A DNA stretch of 64,000 bases, from NCBI GenBank assembly GCA_022565795.1, contig JAIUMA010000004.1:1-64000 (forward strand), read 5' to 3'. Made by a program: the position numbers and the translations under genes. The stretch's first letter is position 1. The number at the start of each line of letters is the position of its first letter. The stretch is from Balneolia bacterium. Lineage in GTDB: Bacteria; Bacteroidota; Rhodothermia; Balneolales; Cyclonatronaceae. Positions 55,118 to 63,910 of this stretch are shown in pieces. The notes beneath the pieces were generated by a model. The model saw only the letters and a list, made by a program, of their open reading frames with translations. It was not told the origin of the DNA and ran no database searches.

Positions 55118-57202
55118 CTACTTCACAAAACTTACCTTCCTGACTTCCTGCCCCTCAGCCGTTCGAAGCTGTATGATGTATATTCCACTAGCTTGTCCGC
55201 TTGCATCCCAGCGCACATGATGCTCGCCAGTCAGCCGGTTTTCGTTTAAAAGCCGGGCCACCAAGCGACCGTTAATATCATACACGTCTATCGTTACCTC
55301 ACCTGGAGATCCAACCAGAAAAGGGATAATGGTAGCCGGATTGAACGGGTTTGGATAGGGATTCAGCAGCTGTGTGCTTACCGGCAGTTCTGATTCAAGA
55401 TCGTCAAAGAGACCGGGAATGCTGTCCGACTGACCAATGATCCGCTCGGAGTTCGGATCGATCTCAGGTGCGCCCGGCTGAAATGGAAGCGCTACGTTTA
55501 TCTCAAACGGATACTGCTCGGGATGAAAGGTGATGGTGGTATCGCGCTGACCCGCAGCCTCCGGAATACGAATCGTAAGGGGGAGATTGTCTGAAAAACC
55601 GGTGGCATTAAAATCAGGCGTAAATCGCTCGGTGATGCGCATCTGCAGCGTTACGGATTCATCGGCTGCGGCCGGACGACTGGCGTAACGGAGCGTATAT
55701 GAGGGAACGGCCTCATCATAAATCCAGAGATTAAAAAAATCAGTTAGCGACCGGCCGCTTACCTGTTCCGCGTGCATCTGAAAATCCTCAGTGGTGGCAG
55801 ACTTGTAGCGGAATTCGCCCTGCATCCATTCGCGGAGTATTTCGAAAAAGAGGTCATCACCCAGCTTATACCTCAGCTGATGAAGGACGATAGCGCCCTT
55901 GGCATAGCTGGTCCGGAAGCGAAATATGCGGGCAACGCTGCCGCCAGGATCAGCCGGATCGATGGAAGCCGTGGGTACATAAACCCGGCCGGGCTCCTGT
56001 ATAATCTGATTGATATGCGCAGCCCGCCAGTCGCGAAAGGCGTCATCACCCTCGAAATGCTCAATCACCAGTCCTTCGGCGTAAGTGGCAAAACCTTCGT
56101 TCAGCCAGATATCTTCCCAGCCGGCGCAGGTCACTCCGTTACCAAACCATTGGTGGGCTAACTCGTGCGCAACCAATCGCTGCGAAAAGCTGCCCATAGA
56201 GCTCATAGTCTGATGCTCCATACCTCCGCCCCGTCCGAACTGGGCATGACCGTACTTTTCGTCTATAAACGGGTAATCGCCGAAAAGCTCGGTAAAGAGG
56301 TGAAGCATGTCGATTGTAAGGCCAATCTGCTCCCGCACCATTGGCGTATCGTTATCGGAGTAAACATAATTGAGCACGGGCATCGAATCGCCTGGAGCGT
56401 AATGGAAATAATCAGTGAACTCATTGTATGAAGCTCCGGCCAGCGAAAGCAGGTAGTGCGCCGTGGGATAACGGGTGCGCCAGTGCCATTCAGTGCGGTT
56501 GTTATCGAGCTGCGTTCGGGCGTGGAGCAGGCCGTTTGAGCCAAGCTTTAGACCGGAGGGAATGCGTACGATAATATCAGCAGAATCGGCTTTCACCGCC
56601 GGAGTATTCTTGTTCGGAAACCAGTCCCGCGCGCCAAACGGCTGGCTCAGCGTCCAGAAGTGCGGCTGACCCGCTCTTTGCGAAAACACAAAGCTGCCGA
56701 AGCCACTGCTTCCCGGCGTGCCTTCGTAATCGATTCGAATGAGACGGGATGTGCCGGCCTGCTGAACCTCGGGAAAACTGATTTCAACAAAAAAGTCGAC
56801 CGGCCCGGGTGAGCGCATAAAGCTGAGCTGAGCGGATTCGTCTTCGGTTAGGATATCCGATATTTCAAGACGTCTGTTTAATTCAAGGGTGATGCGGTCC
56901 GTGGCTTCATTAAACTGAATGAGCAGGGTCGCGGAACCTCCGATGCGGGTGTCTTCGGGCCAGACGTCCAGATCAAGCTTGTAATACCCGACATCAAACG
57001 ACGGATCTGGGTCTTTATCCGACAGATAAAACAGCGACTGCCCGTGAGTCGGATTGCTTTTAGTGTAGGCACACCAGTGAAGCTCTTCCTGCGCTGATGC
57101 CGTCCGGGGTACTAGAAAAATAACCAGGCATGCAAAAAATCCGCTTAATGTGAACTGCAGAAATGGTTTTCGGACGGTATGGGGCTGGGATGTCATCATC
57201 AT
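55118..57202 (-). CDS. Secreted M1-family aminopeptidase with C-terminal sorting domain
   Basis: A roughly 694-residue secreted peptidase. I use the ATG at 57202; the frame continues upstream to 57274, but the following sequence provides the signal peptide (FLQFTLSGFFACLVIFLVP, cleaved near SAQ). The gluzincin centre is HELAHQWFGN with the downstream Glu in NEGFATYAE, and the substrate loop GGMEHQTMSS replaces the usual GAMEN. The last 90 residues include LNPYPNPFNPATIIPF and end in KVSFVK, a type IX secretion sorting domain like that of the subtilase at 32089. It trims N-terminal residues from peptides outside the cell. Confidence 0.92.
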   Translation of the reverse strand: MMMTSQPHTVRKPFLQFTLSGFFACLVIFLVPRTASAQEELHWCAYTKSNPTHGQSLFYLSDKDPDPSFDVGYYKLDLDVWPEDTRIGGSATLLIQFNEATDRITLELNRRLEISDILTEDESAQLSFMRSPGPVDFFVEISFPEVQQAGTSRLIRIDYEGTPGSSGFGSFVFSQRAGQPHFWTLSQPFGARDWFPNKNTPAVKADSADIIVRIPSGLKLGSNGLLHARTQLDNNRTEWHWRTRYPTAHYLLSLAGASYNEFTDYFHYAPGDSMPVLNYVYSDNDTPMVREQIGLTIDMLHLFTELFGDYPFIDEKYGHAQFGRGGGMEHQTMSSMGSFSQRLVAHELAHQWFGNGVTCAGWEDIWLNEGFATYAEGLVIEHFEGDDAFRDWRAAHINQIIQEPGRVYVPTASIDPADPGGSVARIFRFRTSYAKGAIVLHQLRYKLGDDLFFEILREWMQGEFRYKSATTEDFQMHAEQVSGRSLTDFFNLWIYDEAVPSYTLRYASRPAAADESVTLQMRITERFTPDFNATGFSDNLPLTIRIPEAAGQRDTTITFHPEQYPFEINVALPFQPGAPEIDPNSERIIGQSDSIPGLFDDLESELPVSTQLLNPYPNPFNPATIIPFLVGSPGEVTIDVYDINGRLVARLLNENRLTGEHHVRWDASGQASGIYIIQLRTAEGQEVRKVSFVK

Positions 57203-57452
57203 AAAAAACATCCGAAAAGAAGCGGTCTCACGCAAGCGGGAAACGAGCAAAATTGAGCGAAGCCTTTTTACCAAAACTTGACTTCTGCTGAACGCCTTTT
57301 ACCATAAACTTGGTTAGCTTACCTCGTCTTGCTGCCGGGGTGAATACCGGAGCAGCGCATCACAAAAAAAACGACTTCAAACGCTTTCCGCAAATCCCTA
57401 TATCACGCTGATTCGGGAGAACCATAACTTTCGCCGGGTTTGGTTCTCGCAG

Positions 57453-58637
57453 ATGGTTTCGAACCTGGGCGACTGGTTCGGCGTGCTGGCGGTATATGCG
57501 CTCATTATCGATTTTTCGGGGTCGGAGCTTTTGCTTGGCCTTATCATCGTAATAAAAATGATGAGTTTTGCCGTATTTTCGCCCTTTGCAGGCTATATAG
57601 CCGATCGATTCGACCGGCGAACGCTCATGATTATTTGTGATTTCGGCCGTGGCTTTGCTGTGCTCAGCTTTCTTTTGGTACGAACACCCGAAATGCTCTG
57701 GCTCATCTACCTGATGACGGCCATTCAAATGATGTTCGCCGCCGTGTTTGAGCCGGCCAAGCAGTCGTCAATTCCAAACATCACCACCCCGAATGAGCTG
57801 GTTCGGGCGAATATTCTGTCCAACTTATCCTGGAGTATCATCTTCACCAGCGGGATGGGACTCGGCGGACTGGCAACGGCTGCTTTCGGCACGGATGCGG
57901 TCTTCATCATGAATGGACTAGGCTATATACTGTCCACCATCTTCATTTTCCGGGCTACGATTCCGCACGTTCGGGATGAAGCCACCATGGAGAGCCTTCG
58001 GCGGCCGATTAAGGGTATTATGGACGGCTACAAATATTTATGGAAAACCGGGAGGGTGTATCGTCCGGCATTGGCAAAAGGAACCATGACCATCTTCCTG
58101 GGTTCGCTGGTCTATATGCTCATTCTTATTTCAGACCAGATACTGATGATGGGCAGCGCCGGTCTTGGTCTGTTATATGCTGCACGCGGAGCGGGTACGG
58201 CCGTTGGACCCGTAGTGATTCGGAAACTTTTCCCCAACGAGCGCCAATGGGTTACCTACATGGGAATTGCGATGATGGTCGCCGGATTGAGCTACACCGT
58301 GGTGGGCCTTACTTCTTCGCTTTGGCTGATGCTTCTTTTTGTGTTCGTGGCGCACAGCGGCTCGGGCGCCAACTGGGTGTCGAGTACTGTTTTGCTCCAG
58401 CAGCGCGCGCCCGACAACTTTCGCGGAAGGGTATTCAGCGCCGAATTTCTGATGTTCACCGTGGCTCAGTCGATATCCACGCTGGTGGTTTCGCTGCTTC
58501 TGGAGCATGATATCGTTGATCTGCAGACCGCCATACTCGGCGCCAGCGCTGGTCTTGTAATAACAGGTGGCCTCTGGCTGCTAACCATTGCCCGAAAGGA
58601 AAAAGCCAGCCAGCAGGCTGAAGCCTTCGCAAACTGA
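57453..58637 (+). CDS. MFS transporter with unclear 5' end
   Basis: A 394-residue major facilitator protein of the drug/siderophore exporter type (EntS-like), with YIADRFDRRTLMIICDFGRG between helices 2 and 3 and twelve hydrophobic segments. The ATG at 57453 is unusually close to helix 1. The codons upstream in the same frame continue with coding-like sequence (YITLIRENHNFRRVWFSQ), the usual N-terminus of this family, but no ATG, GTG or TTG is present in that frame back to a stop at 57315. A GTG at 57340 is in another frame, and one base change in the A8 run at 57364-57371 would join them. See findings. Confidence 0.85.
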   Translation: MVSNLGDWFGVLAVYALIIDFSGSELLLGLIIVIKMMSFAVFSPFAGYIADRFDRRTLMIICDFGRGFAVLSFLLVRTPEMLWLIYLMTAIQMMFAAVFEPAKQSSIPNITTPNELVRANILSNLSWSIIFTSGMGLGGLATAAFGTDAVFIMNGLGYILSTIFIFRATIPHVRDEATMESLRRPIKGIMDGYKYLWKTGRVYRPALAKGTMTIFLGSLVYMLILISDQILMMGSAGLGLLYAARGAGTAVGPVVIRKLFPNERQWVTYMGIAMMVAGLSYTVVGLTSSLWLMLLFVFVAHSGSGANWVSSTVLLQQRAPDNFRGRVFSAEFLMFTVAQSISTLVVSLLLEHDIVDLQTAILGASAGLVITGGLWLLTIARKEKASQQAEAFAN

Positions 58638-58906
58638 AAGACTGACCGGAAGGTCTAAGGTCTAAGGTCGCAAGTCGAGGGGCAAAGGTCTGAAGTACTG
58701 GAATGATAGGTCGTGCACGGATTCAGCACTCAACATTCAAAATGGGAGCGCCGGCGGCCATCCCTGCTTCTTGAAAAATTCACATTAGCTGGGTATATTC
58801 TAATACTGAACTTATATATTGTAATTAATCGTCCTGAACTGATAGCCTGCCCCGAATAAAATCCCGGCAGCGTATAGGTAAAAGCGTAACAAAGAAGGTG
58901 TTCAAC

Positions 58907-60271
58907 ATGTCTGCATCGGTATCACTTATAAAAAAATACAACGTTCCCGGCCCCCGCTACACGTCGTACCCGACAGCCGTTCAATTCGACGTAATTGACC
59001 CGGTAACGCTCGGAACCTATCTCACCAGGCGAAATACATCGCCGCGCGATATTTCACTGTATCTGCATCTCCCTTTTTGCGCATCGTTATGCTGGTATTG
59101 TGGCTGCACGACGGTCATCACCAAAAAGAAAGGTCATGCCGATATTTATCTGGACTATCTCGAAAAAGAGATGAAATACTACGCCGGGCTGCTTCATCCG
59201 AATCATTCCGTAAAGCAGATTCACTACGGCGGAGGGACACCAACATTTCTCACGCCAAAGCAGCTCAGGCGACTGGGCAAGATGCTCCATACCTATTTCA
59301 ACATCGATTTGAAGGCCGAGTTTGGTGTTGAGCTTGATCCGAGAACCTTCACTCAGGAGCATCTCGAGGCGCTGATGGAGTACGGCATGAACAGAGCATC
59401 GATAGGATTTCAGGATGTGAATGAAGAGGTGCAAAAAGCTATACACCGGATTCAGCCGCTCGAAATGGTGCTCGACTGCATGAATAAACTTCGCGCTGCC
59501 GGTATAAAATCAGTGAATCTGGATGTGATTTACGGTCTTCCTATGCAGACACGGGAGCGCTTTGCCAAAACGCTTGAGGCAATAAAAACGCTTGACCCGG
59601 ATCGCGTGGCCGTTTACAGCTATGCGCACGTACCATGGATCAAACCTGCACAGAAGCTTCTGGAAGACAAAGAGCTGCCAACAGCCGACGAAAAAATGCA
59701 GCTGTTCGTGGATGCGATAAAGTACATGCAGGAAAACGGTTACGATCACATTGGAATGGACCATTTTGCCAAACCCAATGATGAGCTCAGTATCGCTCTG
59801 CGCGACGGCACGCTTCAGCGAAACTTCCAGGGCTACAGCACCATGTACGGACTTGATCTCTATGCGTTGGGCATGTCGAGCATAAGCTCAGTAGGCGGAT
59901 ACTACTTCCAGAATGAAAAAGAGCTGAACGACTGGTCAGATGCTATCAATGAGCGCGGCAACTCATGGGTTAAAGGCGTGAGGCTCTCCAGGGAAGACAA
60001 AATTCGCAGGGGTGTAATCATGCAGTTAATGTGCAGCCGTAATCTGAGCTTCAGAGATTTATGGGATACCTGGCATATAAACGCACGTGAGCATTTCAAA
60101 ACGGAGCTCGAGCTTCTTAAACCACTGGAAGAAGACGGCATACTTACCTTATCGTGCGATGGAATACAAATTCATGCAGAAGGACGATTTTTCTTGCGAA
60201 ACATTGCGATGGCATTCGATCAGTATATGCCCAAGGATGAATCAAAGCCCGTATTTTCTAAAACAATCTGA
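58907..60271 (+). CDS. hemN: Oxygen-independent coproporphyrinogen III oxidase
   Basis: A 454-residue radical SAM enzyme converting coproporphyrinogen III to protoporphyrinogen IX without oxygen. I start it at ATG 58907 (AAGAAGG eight bases upstream); a GTG at 58898 is also in frame. The N-terminal PRYTSYPTAVQFD and the iron-sulfur motif with Cys58, Cys62 and Cys65, followed by Cys67, are the HemN signature that separates it from HemW-like proteins. GGGTPTFLTPKQLRRL and ELDPRTF bind SAM. The C-terminal trip-wire domain is complete. An oxygen-independent haem step suggests life at low oxygen at least at times. Upstream 260 bases show no clear FNR box. Confidence 0.95.
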   Translation: MSASVSLIKKYNVPGPRYTSYPTAVQFDVIDPVTLGTYLTRRNTSPRDISLYLHLPFCASLCWYCGCTTVITKKKGHADIYLDYLEKEMKYYAGLLHPNHSVKQIHYGGGTPTFLTPKQLRRLGKMLHTYFNIDLKAEFGVELDPRTFTQEHLEALMEYGMNRASIGFQDVNEEVQKAIHRIQPLEMVLDCMNKLRAAGIKSVNLDVIYGLPMQTRERFAKTLEAIKTLDPDRVAVYSYAHVPWIKPAQKLLEDKELPTADEKMQLFVDAIKYMQENGYDHIGMDHFAKPNDELSIALRDGTLQRNFQGYSTMYGLDLYALGMSSISSVGGYYFQNEKELNDWSDAINERGNSWVKGVRLSREDKIRRGVIMQLMCSRNLSFRDLWDTWHINAREHFKTELELLKPLEEDGILTLSCDGIQIHAEGRFFLRNIAMAFDQYMPKDESKPVFSKTI

Positions 60272-60298
60272 AGCCTGAAATCAGGCTGTGTGAAATAA

Positions 60299-60331
60299 CT
60301 ACAGCAATGGCGGGTTAAACCATTGCTGTAG
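60299..60331 (+). terminator. Terminator-like hairpin after hemN
   Basis: CTACAGCAATGG (60299-60310) and its exact complement (60320-60331) form a twelve-base-pair stem with a nine-base loop, 28 bases after the stop. There is no T run, so it may be a processing or stabilising hairpin. Confidence 0.6.
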
Positions 60332-60469
60332 TGGGCTCTCTCTCGAGTCGTGGATTGTCGCTAAGGATGTGGTATCTATCGCTTCCGCGAATCACCCACC
60401 CAACTTAGCATTTTGTCGTGGTTATATGAACAAAAGGGGTAAGGTGCAAACTTAAAACAAGGGTCTGAG

Positions 60470-60709
60470 CTATTGCTCAGTCTTGCATACCTTCTCCCAC
60501 CTGCTGGTATATGAATCCAGATTGTGGTATTTAGTTTCTGTATCCTGCTCGGTGTGTTTATTAAGTGCGTACAATCTTTTCGAAACACGAACCATAAGGC
60601 AAGACGATGTTGTCTCGCTTTGTGGTGCCTGCTCTTTCGTAAGTTCCTGTGCTCCCGCGCTGCTGCCTGATAAATCAGAAAACAGCGAGTATTGATTAAG
60701 GTGCTTCAT
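60470..60709 (-). CDS. Small hypothetical protein, weakly supported
   Basis: A 79-residue frame on the minus strand, downstream of the response regulator. It is Ser/Thr/Glu/Gln-rich and hydrophilic, starts MKHLNQYSLFSDLSGSSAGA and ends with a basic-aromatic region (RWEKVCKTEQ). No signal peptide, membrane helix or known motif is visible, no Shine-Dalgarno sequence precedes the ATG, and the codon composition is not decisive. It could be a peptide regulated by the neighbouring two-component system or simply a chance frame. Confidence 0.25.
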   Translation of the reverse strand: MKHLNQYSLFSDLSGSSAGAQELTKEQAPQSETTSSCLMVRVSKRLYALNKHTEQDTETKYHNLDSYTSRWEKVCKTEQ

Positions 60710-60754
60710 AAATCGTGAGTTATGAGCCTGTTTTTTAGGCGTTTGATAATGTGC

Positions 60755-60805
60755 TTCGTAAAATTACGTAACCGGCTACGTAGATGCAACTACGCAATTA
60801 CGTGG
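60755..60805. promoter_or_regulatory. Cluster of TACGTA-like boxes beyond response regulator
   Basis: Five CG-centred boxes (TTCGTA, TTACGTA, CTACGTA, CTACGC, TTACGTG) lie at 60757, 60767, 60779, 60793 and 60801, spaced 8-14 bases, just past the response-regulator stop. An AACTACG/CGTAGTT inverted repeat of related sequence lies between the kinase and regulator genes (61507-61526). They may be binding sites. Confidence 0.4.
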
Positions 60806-60807
60806 TA

Positions 60808-61473
60808 TTATATAATTCTTTCTCTTAAAGCCTTTGCAACAGCCTCGGTGCGCGAATTTACCTGAAGCTTTTTGTAAATGTTACGAAGGTGATAATCCAC
60901 TGTATGAAAGCTTAAGAACAGCTCTGCCGCTACGTGCTTTTTTGTTTTACCGTTTGTGATGAGCTTCAGGACTTCCTGCTCACGCTCTGTGAGATCGTAA
61001 TCATCCTGCTTCGGTGCAAAGGTCGAAAACATCTTCAGCACCTTATGGGCAATCCGGGGATTGATCGGCGCTCCGCCGTTTACAACTTCCATTATCGAGC
61101 GGTTCAGCTCTTCCTCTGAGGTTGATTTCAGCAGGTAGCCGTCAGCGCCGGCACAAATCGCGTTGAAGATATACTCCTCTTCGTCGTGCACGGTGAGCAT
61201 AATCACAAAAATATCATCATAAACAGCCTTGAAAGCCGCCACCCCGGCTACTCCGTTCATGCCAGGCAGATCGATGTCGCATAAAATGATGTCGGGTTTG
61301 CCTTCTTTGAGTTCATCGAGGGCGCTTTCAACATCTTCGAAATCTTTCTCACAGTTAAAACCATCCATCGAGTTGAGCAGAAAAACCATCGATTTTCGGT
61401 ATGAAGGATGATCTTCAACAATCCAGACGTTGAGCTCTTTAGCGGGTGCGTTGTCTTTATCGGCTGTATCCAT
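60808..61473 (-). CDS. NarL/FixJ-type response regulator
   Basis: A 221-residue two-component regulator. The receiver domain (about 12-135) has acidic VEDHP, phosphorylatable Asp66 in LCDIDLPGMNG and Lys in LLKSTS. The LuxR-type DNA-binding domain (about 155-218) reads LTEREQEVLKLITNGKTKKHVAAELFLSFHTVDYHLRNIYKKL, a typical helix-turn-helix. It follows the sensor kinase gene with 52 bases between, so the two are one operon and a cognate pair. Targets are unknown. Confidence 0.94.
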   Translation of the reverse strand: MDTADKDNAPAKELNVWIVEDHPSYRKSMVFLLNSMDGFNCEKDFEDVESALDELKEGKPDIILCDIDLPGMNGVAGVAAFKAVYDDIFVIMLTVHDEEEYIFNAICAGADGYLLKSTSEEELNRSIMEVVNGGAPINPRIAHKVLKMFSTFAPKQDDYDLTEREQEVLKLITNGKTKKHVAAELFLSFHTVDYHLRNIYKKLQVNSRTEAVAKALRERII

Positions 61474-61506
61474 GCGTATACGTTAAGGCTAAGGTGCGAT
61501 TTGCTC

Positions 61507-61526
61507 AACTACGTAAATGCGTAGTT
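61507..61526. promoter_or_regulatory. AACTACG/CGTAGTT inverted repeat between kinase and regulator
   Basis: AACTACG (61507-61513) and CGTAGTT (61520-61526) flank a six-base spacer at the kinase stop codon. The same words recur in the cluster at 60755-60805, so they may be sites for the adjacent regulator or a local repeat. Confidence 0.4.
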
Positions 61527-63910
61527 TAAACGGGTATGTCCAAAGTGATGGTCGTGCCCCGACCCGGACTTGTGCGGAGATTTAGGGTGCCGCCAACTTC
61601 AGCTGCACGCTCGCGCATGCTTCGAAGACCAAGACCAGAAGAGGTGATGTGTTCGGGATCAAAGCCTTTCCCGTCATCGCTTATGCTCAGGCTTAACATG
61701 CCATCTCTTTGGTGAAAGCGAACGTTTACCTGCCCGGCCTGAGCGTGTTTAACGATATTGTGAATCACTTCTTTAGCAATTAGGATGATGGTCCTTCGCT
61801 TCTGAATCTGAAGAGTGAAGTTTGTGTCGTCTATGTTAGAATCGAAGGTCCACTTGGTCTCCATAAGCATGTTCGACACCACTTCCCGAAGCTTGATGAG
61901 CAGATTTTCCATCTTGTCGTTATCGGGATTAATCAGCCATACAATGTCGCGCATAGACTCGGCGGTGAGCCTGCTCAGATTACGAATCTCATCAAGGTCC
62001 TCGGCGGTCTGAGGGCTGGTATGCTCACGTTTTTTAACCACGGAGCTTCGTATTGCAATGCTGGCAAGGTTACTGCCAATCTCGTCGTGCAGATCTTTTG
62101 AAATCCGAATTCTCAGGTTGTTCAGTCGGGTGAAGTTATACACTTTGTAGCGATAGCTGCCGTATGCTATTCCGAACACCATGAATACGAGCCCGCTGTA
62201 GAACCACCAGGTTTCCCAGAATGCCGGCAATACCCGGACGGGAATAGTGGCAGCAGTAATGCTCTCGATGCCGTTTTCATTAATCGCTTTTACTTCAAAG
62301 GTATAGCGGCCGTGCGGGATGCTGGTGTAATACGCAGCCCGGCGTGTTCCCACTTCCTGCCACTGGCTGTCGTAAGGCTTCAGGCGATACTTGAACCGAA
62401 CGTCTGATGGCGCCGTAAAAGTGGGCGATGTATACTGAATCTCAAGCGCTCTTACCTGATGCGAAACCACAATCTCACCGCTGTCACCCGGTTGATAAGG
62501 TTCCAGATCCAGCAGGATTTGCTGGATTACCGCCGTGGGCGGAGTCGTATTTAGTACGACCTTGGAAGGGTCGGCATGGGCCATCCCGATTCCGGCAGGA
62601 AAGTAAATATTTCCGTCGTGCTGGAGTACGGTAGGTTGGTGGTTGCCGTAAATAGCCTCAGCCAGTAGCCCGTCGTTCCGGGTGAAACGTATGGCATCTG
62701 CGTGGGGATCACCCTCTTCAATCGAATCAAGAAGCTGATTTCTGTTCACCCGGGTGATGCCTGTAGTGCTTCCCATCCAGAAGTAGCCTTGATCATCCTC
62801 GACAATTTGCCAGATTACGTCGGTCGGAAGCCCGTTTCCGGTATTGAAATTATAAAATTCGCCATCCCGTATAAGGGTGAGGCCAAAATCGAAGGTGCCT
62901 ACCCAAAGATTGTCGTCTTCATCAGTATGAAGCGCCGTAATTACCGAGCCCATAGTTCCGCCTGGTGCCGAGATGAACTCCGCGCGCGGTTCGGTTTCAA
63001 TATCGTAGAGCGCGTGCAGTCCGCCGTTGGTACCCAGCCATATGGTATCACCCTGTCTGAGGATGGAGCGCACGGTGTTGTTGGCAAGTCCCTGAGCTGA
63101 ATTCACAAAGGTGGCCTCACCGTTATGCCATCTTGCCAGGCCCACGTTGGCTCCGATAAGCAACGCACCGTCTCTGTCTTCATAGAGAGATAGCATCGAG
63201 ATTGTAGAATATGATCCGTCTTCGAATAAAGGATGGCGCGTGAAGACTCCGTTTTGGTAGATATCGATTCCGCCCCCGGGACCAAAGTAGGCAACAAGCA
63301 GCTGATTCTGAGAATCTGCAAGCAGTAAATGCGGGTTGGAGGAGTGCATGCCATCAACGGATGTTAATACTCGGTAGCCGTCATCATTCCTGGAATACAG
63401 GCCAAACTGCGTGGCTATCCAGAGTGAGTCATCAAACCAGGCGGCCGATGAGGTTGCCCCGTCCGGCAGACCGTCTGCCGTAGTGATGGCGCTGAACGTT
63501 GCGGGGGCGAGGCGCAGAATACCGCCGCCCCAGTCTGCTATCCATATATTACCTTCACGGTCTTCCATAATGCTGAGTGAAAAAGAGCGTTCAAGACCCG
63601 GATATGCCGAAACGGTTTCGAATTCATCGTCGGTGTAAAAGATGCCTTCAGCTGTACCAACCCAAATCCGGCCGCTGCTGTCTTTTTTAATAGCCGTGGT
63701 TACGTGAGAGGATTCGGAGTAGCCACGCATCGGGAAGTTTGTGAATTCATTGTTTTCATAAAGAAAAACGCCGCGCCCCGCAGTGGAAAGCCAGAGTCTG
63801 TCGCCATCTGGAGTAAAATCGTAGATAAGTTCGTTTACGGGCGTGGAGGTAGACCTGAAGTTCAGATTGTCTGATATCCATACTCCGTTAACGATTATTC
63901 CCATAGCCAT
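61526..63910 (-). CDS. Beta-propeller (Reg_prop) sensor histidine kinase, frameshifted or truncated at its 5' end
   Basis: The readable part is 794 residues. Beta-propeller repeats fill about residues 1-460 (DRLWLSTAGRGVFLYENN, SGRIWVGTAEGIFY, GNIWIADWGGGILRL, DNLWVGTFDFGLTLI). A Y_Y_Y-type domain (about 490-560, with RFKYRLKPYDSQW), one membrane helix (about 565-585), a HisKA_3 dimerisation region with the phospho-acceptor His in RISKDLHDEIGSNLASIA and a HATPase domain (EVIHNIVKHA, ISDDGKGFDPEHI) follow. It signals through the adjacent regulator. No signal peptide is present at the ATG 63910; codons upstream continue as propeller sequence in another frame to the window end (see findings), so the gene is either frameshifted or the sequence has an error. 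Confidence 0.9.
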   Translation of the reverse strand: MAMGIIVNGVWISDNLNFRSTSTPVNELIYDFTPDGDRLWLSTAGRGVFLYENNEFTNFPMRGYSESSHVTTAIKKDSSGRIWVGTAEGIFYTDDEFETVSAYPGLERSFSLSIMEDREGNIWIADWGGGILRLAPATFSAITTADGLPDGATSSAAWFDDSLWIATQFGLYSRNDDGYRVLTSVDGMHSSNPHLLLADSQNQLLVAYFGPGGGIDIYQNGVFTRHPLFEDGSYSTISMLSLYEDRDGALLIGANVGLARWHNGEATFVNSAQGLANNTVRSILRQGDTIWLGTNGGLHALYDIETEPRAEFISAPGGTMGSVITALHTDEDDNLWVGTFDFGLTLIRDGEFYNFNTGNGLPTDVIWQIVEDDQGYFWMGSTTGITRVNRNQLLDSIEEGDPHADAIRFTRNDGLLAEAIYGNHQPTVLQHDGNIYFPAGIGMAHADPSKVVLNTTPPTAVIQQILLDLEPYQPGDSGEIVVSHQVRALEIQYTSPTFTAPSDVRFKYRLKPYDSQWQEVGTRRAAYYTSIPHGRYTFEVKAINENGIESITAATIPVRVLPAFWETWWFYSGLVFMVFGIAYGSYRYKVYNFTRLNNLRIRISKDLHDEIGSNLASIAIRSSVVKKREHTSPQTAEDLDEIRNLSRLTAESMRDIVWLINPDNDKMENLLIKLREVVSNMLMETKWTFDSNIDDTNFTLQIQKRRTIILIAKEVIHNIVKHAQAGQVNVRFHQRDGMLSLSISDDGKGFDPEHITSSGLGLRSMRERAAEVGGTLNLRTSPGRGTTITLDIPV

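Larger units (their letters stand above)
60332..60807. other. Mostly noncoding stretch between hemN and response regulator
   Basis: No gene is firmly supported. A 79-codon minus-strand frame at 60470-60709 is listed separately. The right end (60755-60805) carries five ACG-centred boxes close to the stop codon of the response regulator. Confidence 0.55.
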
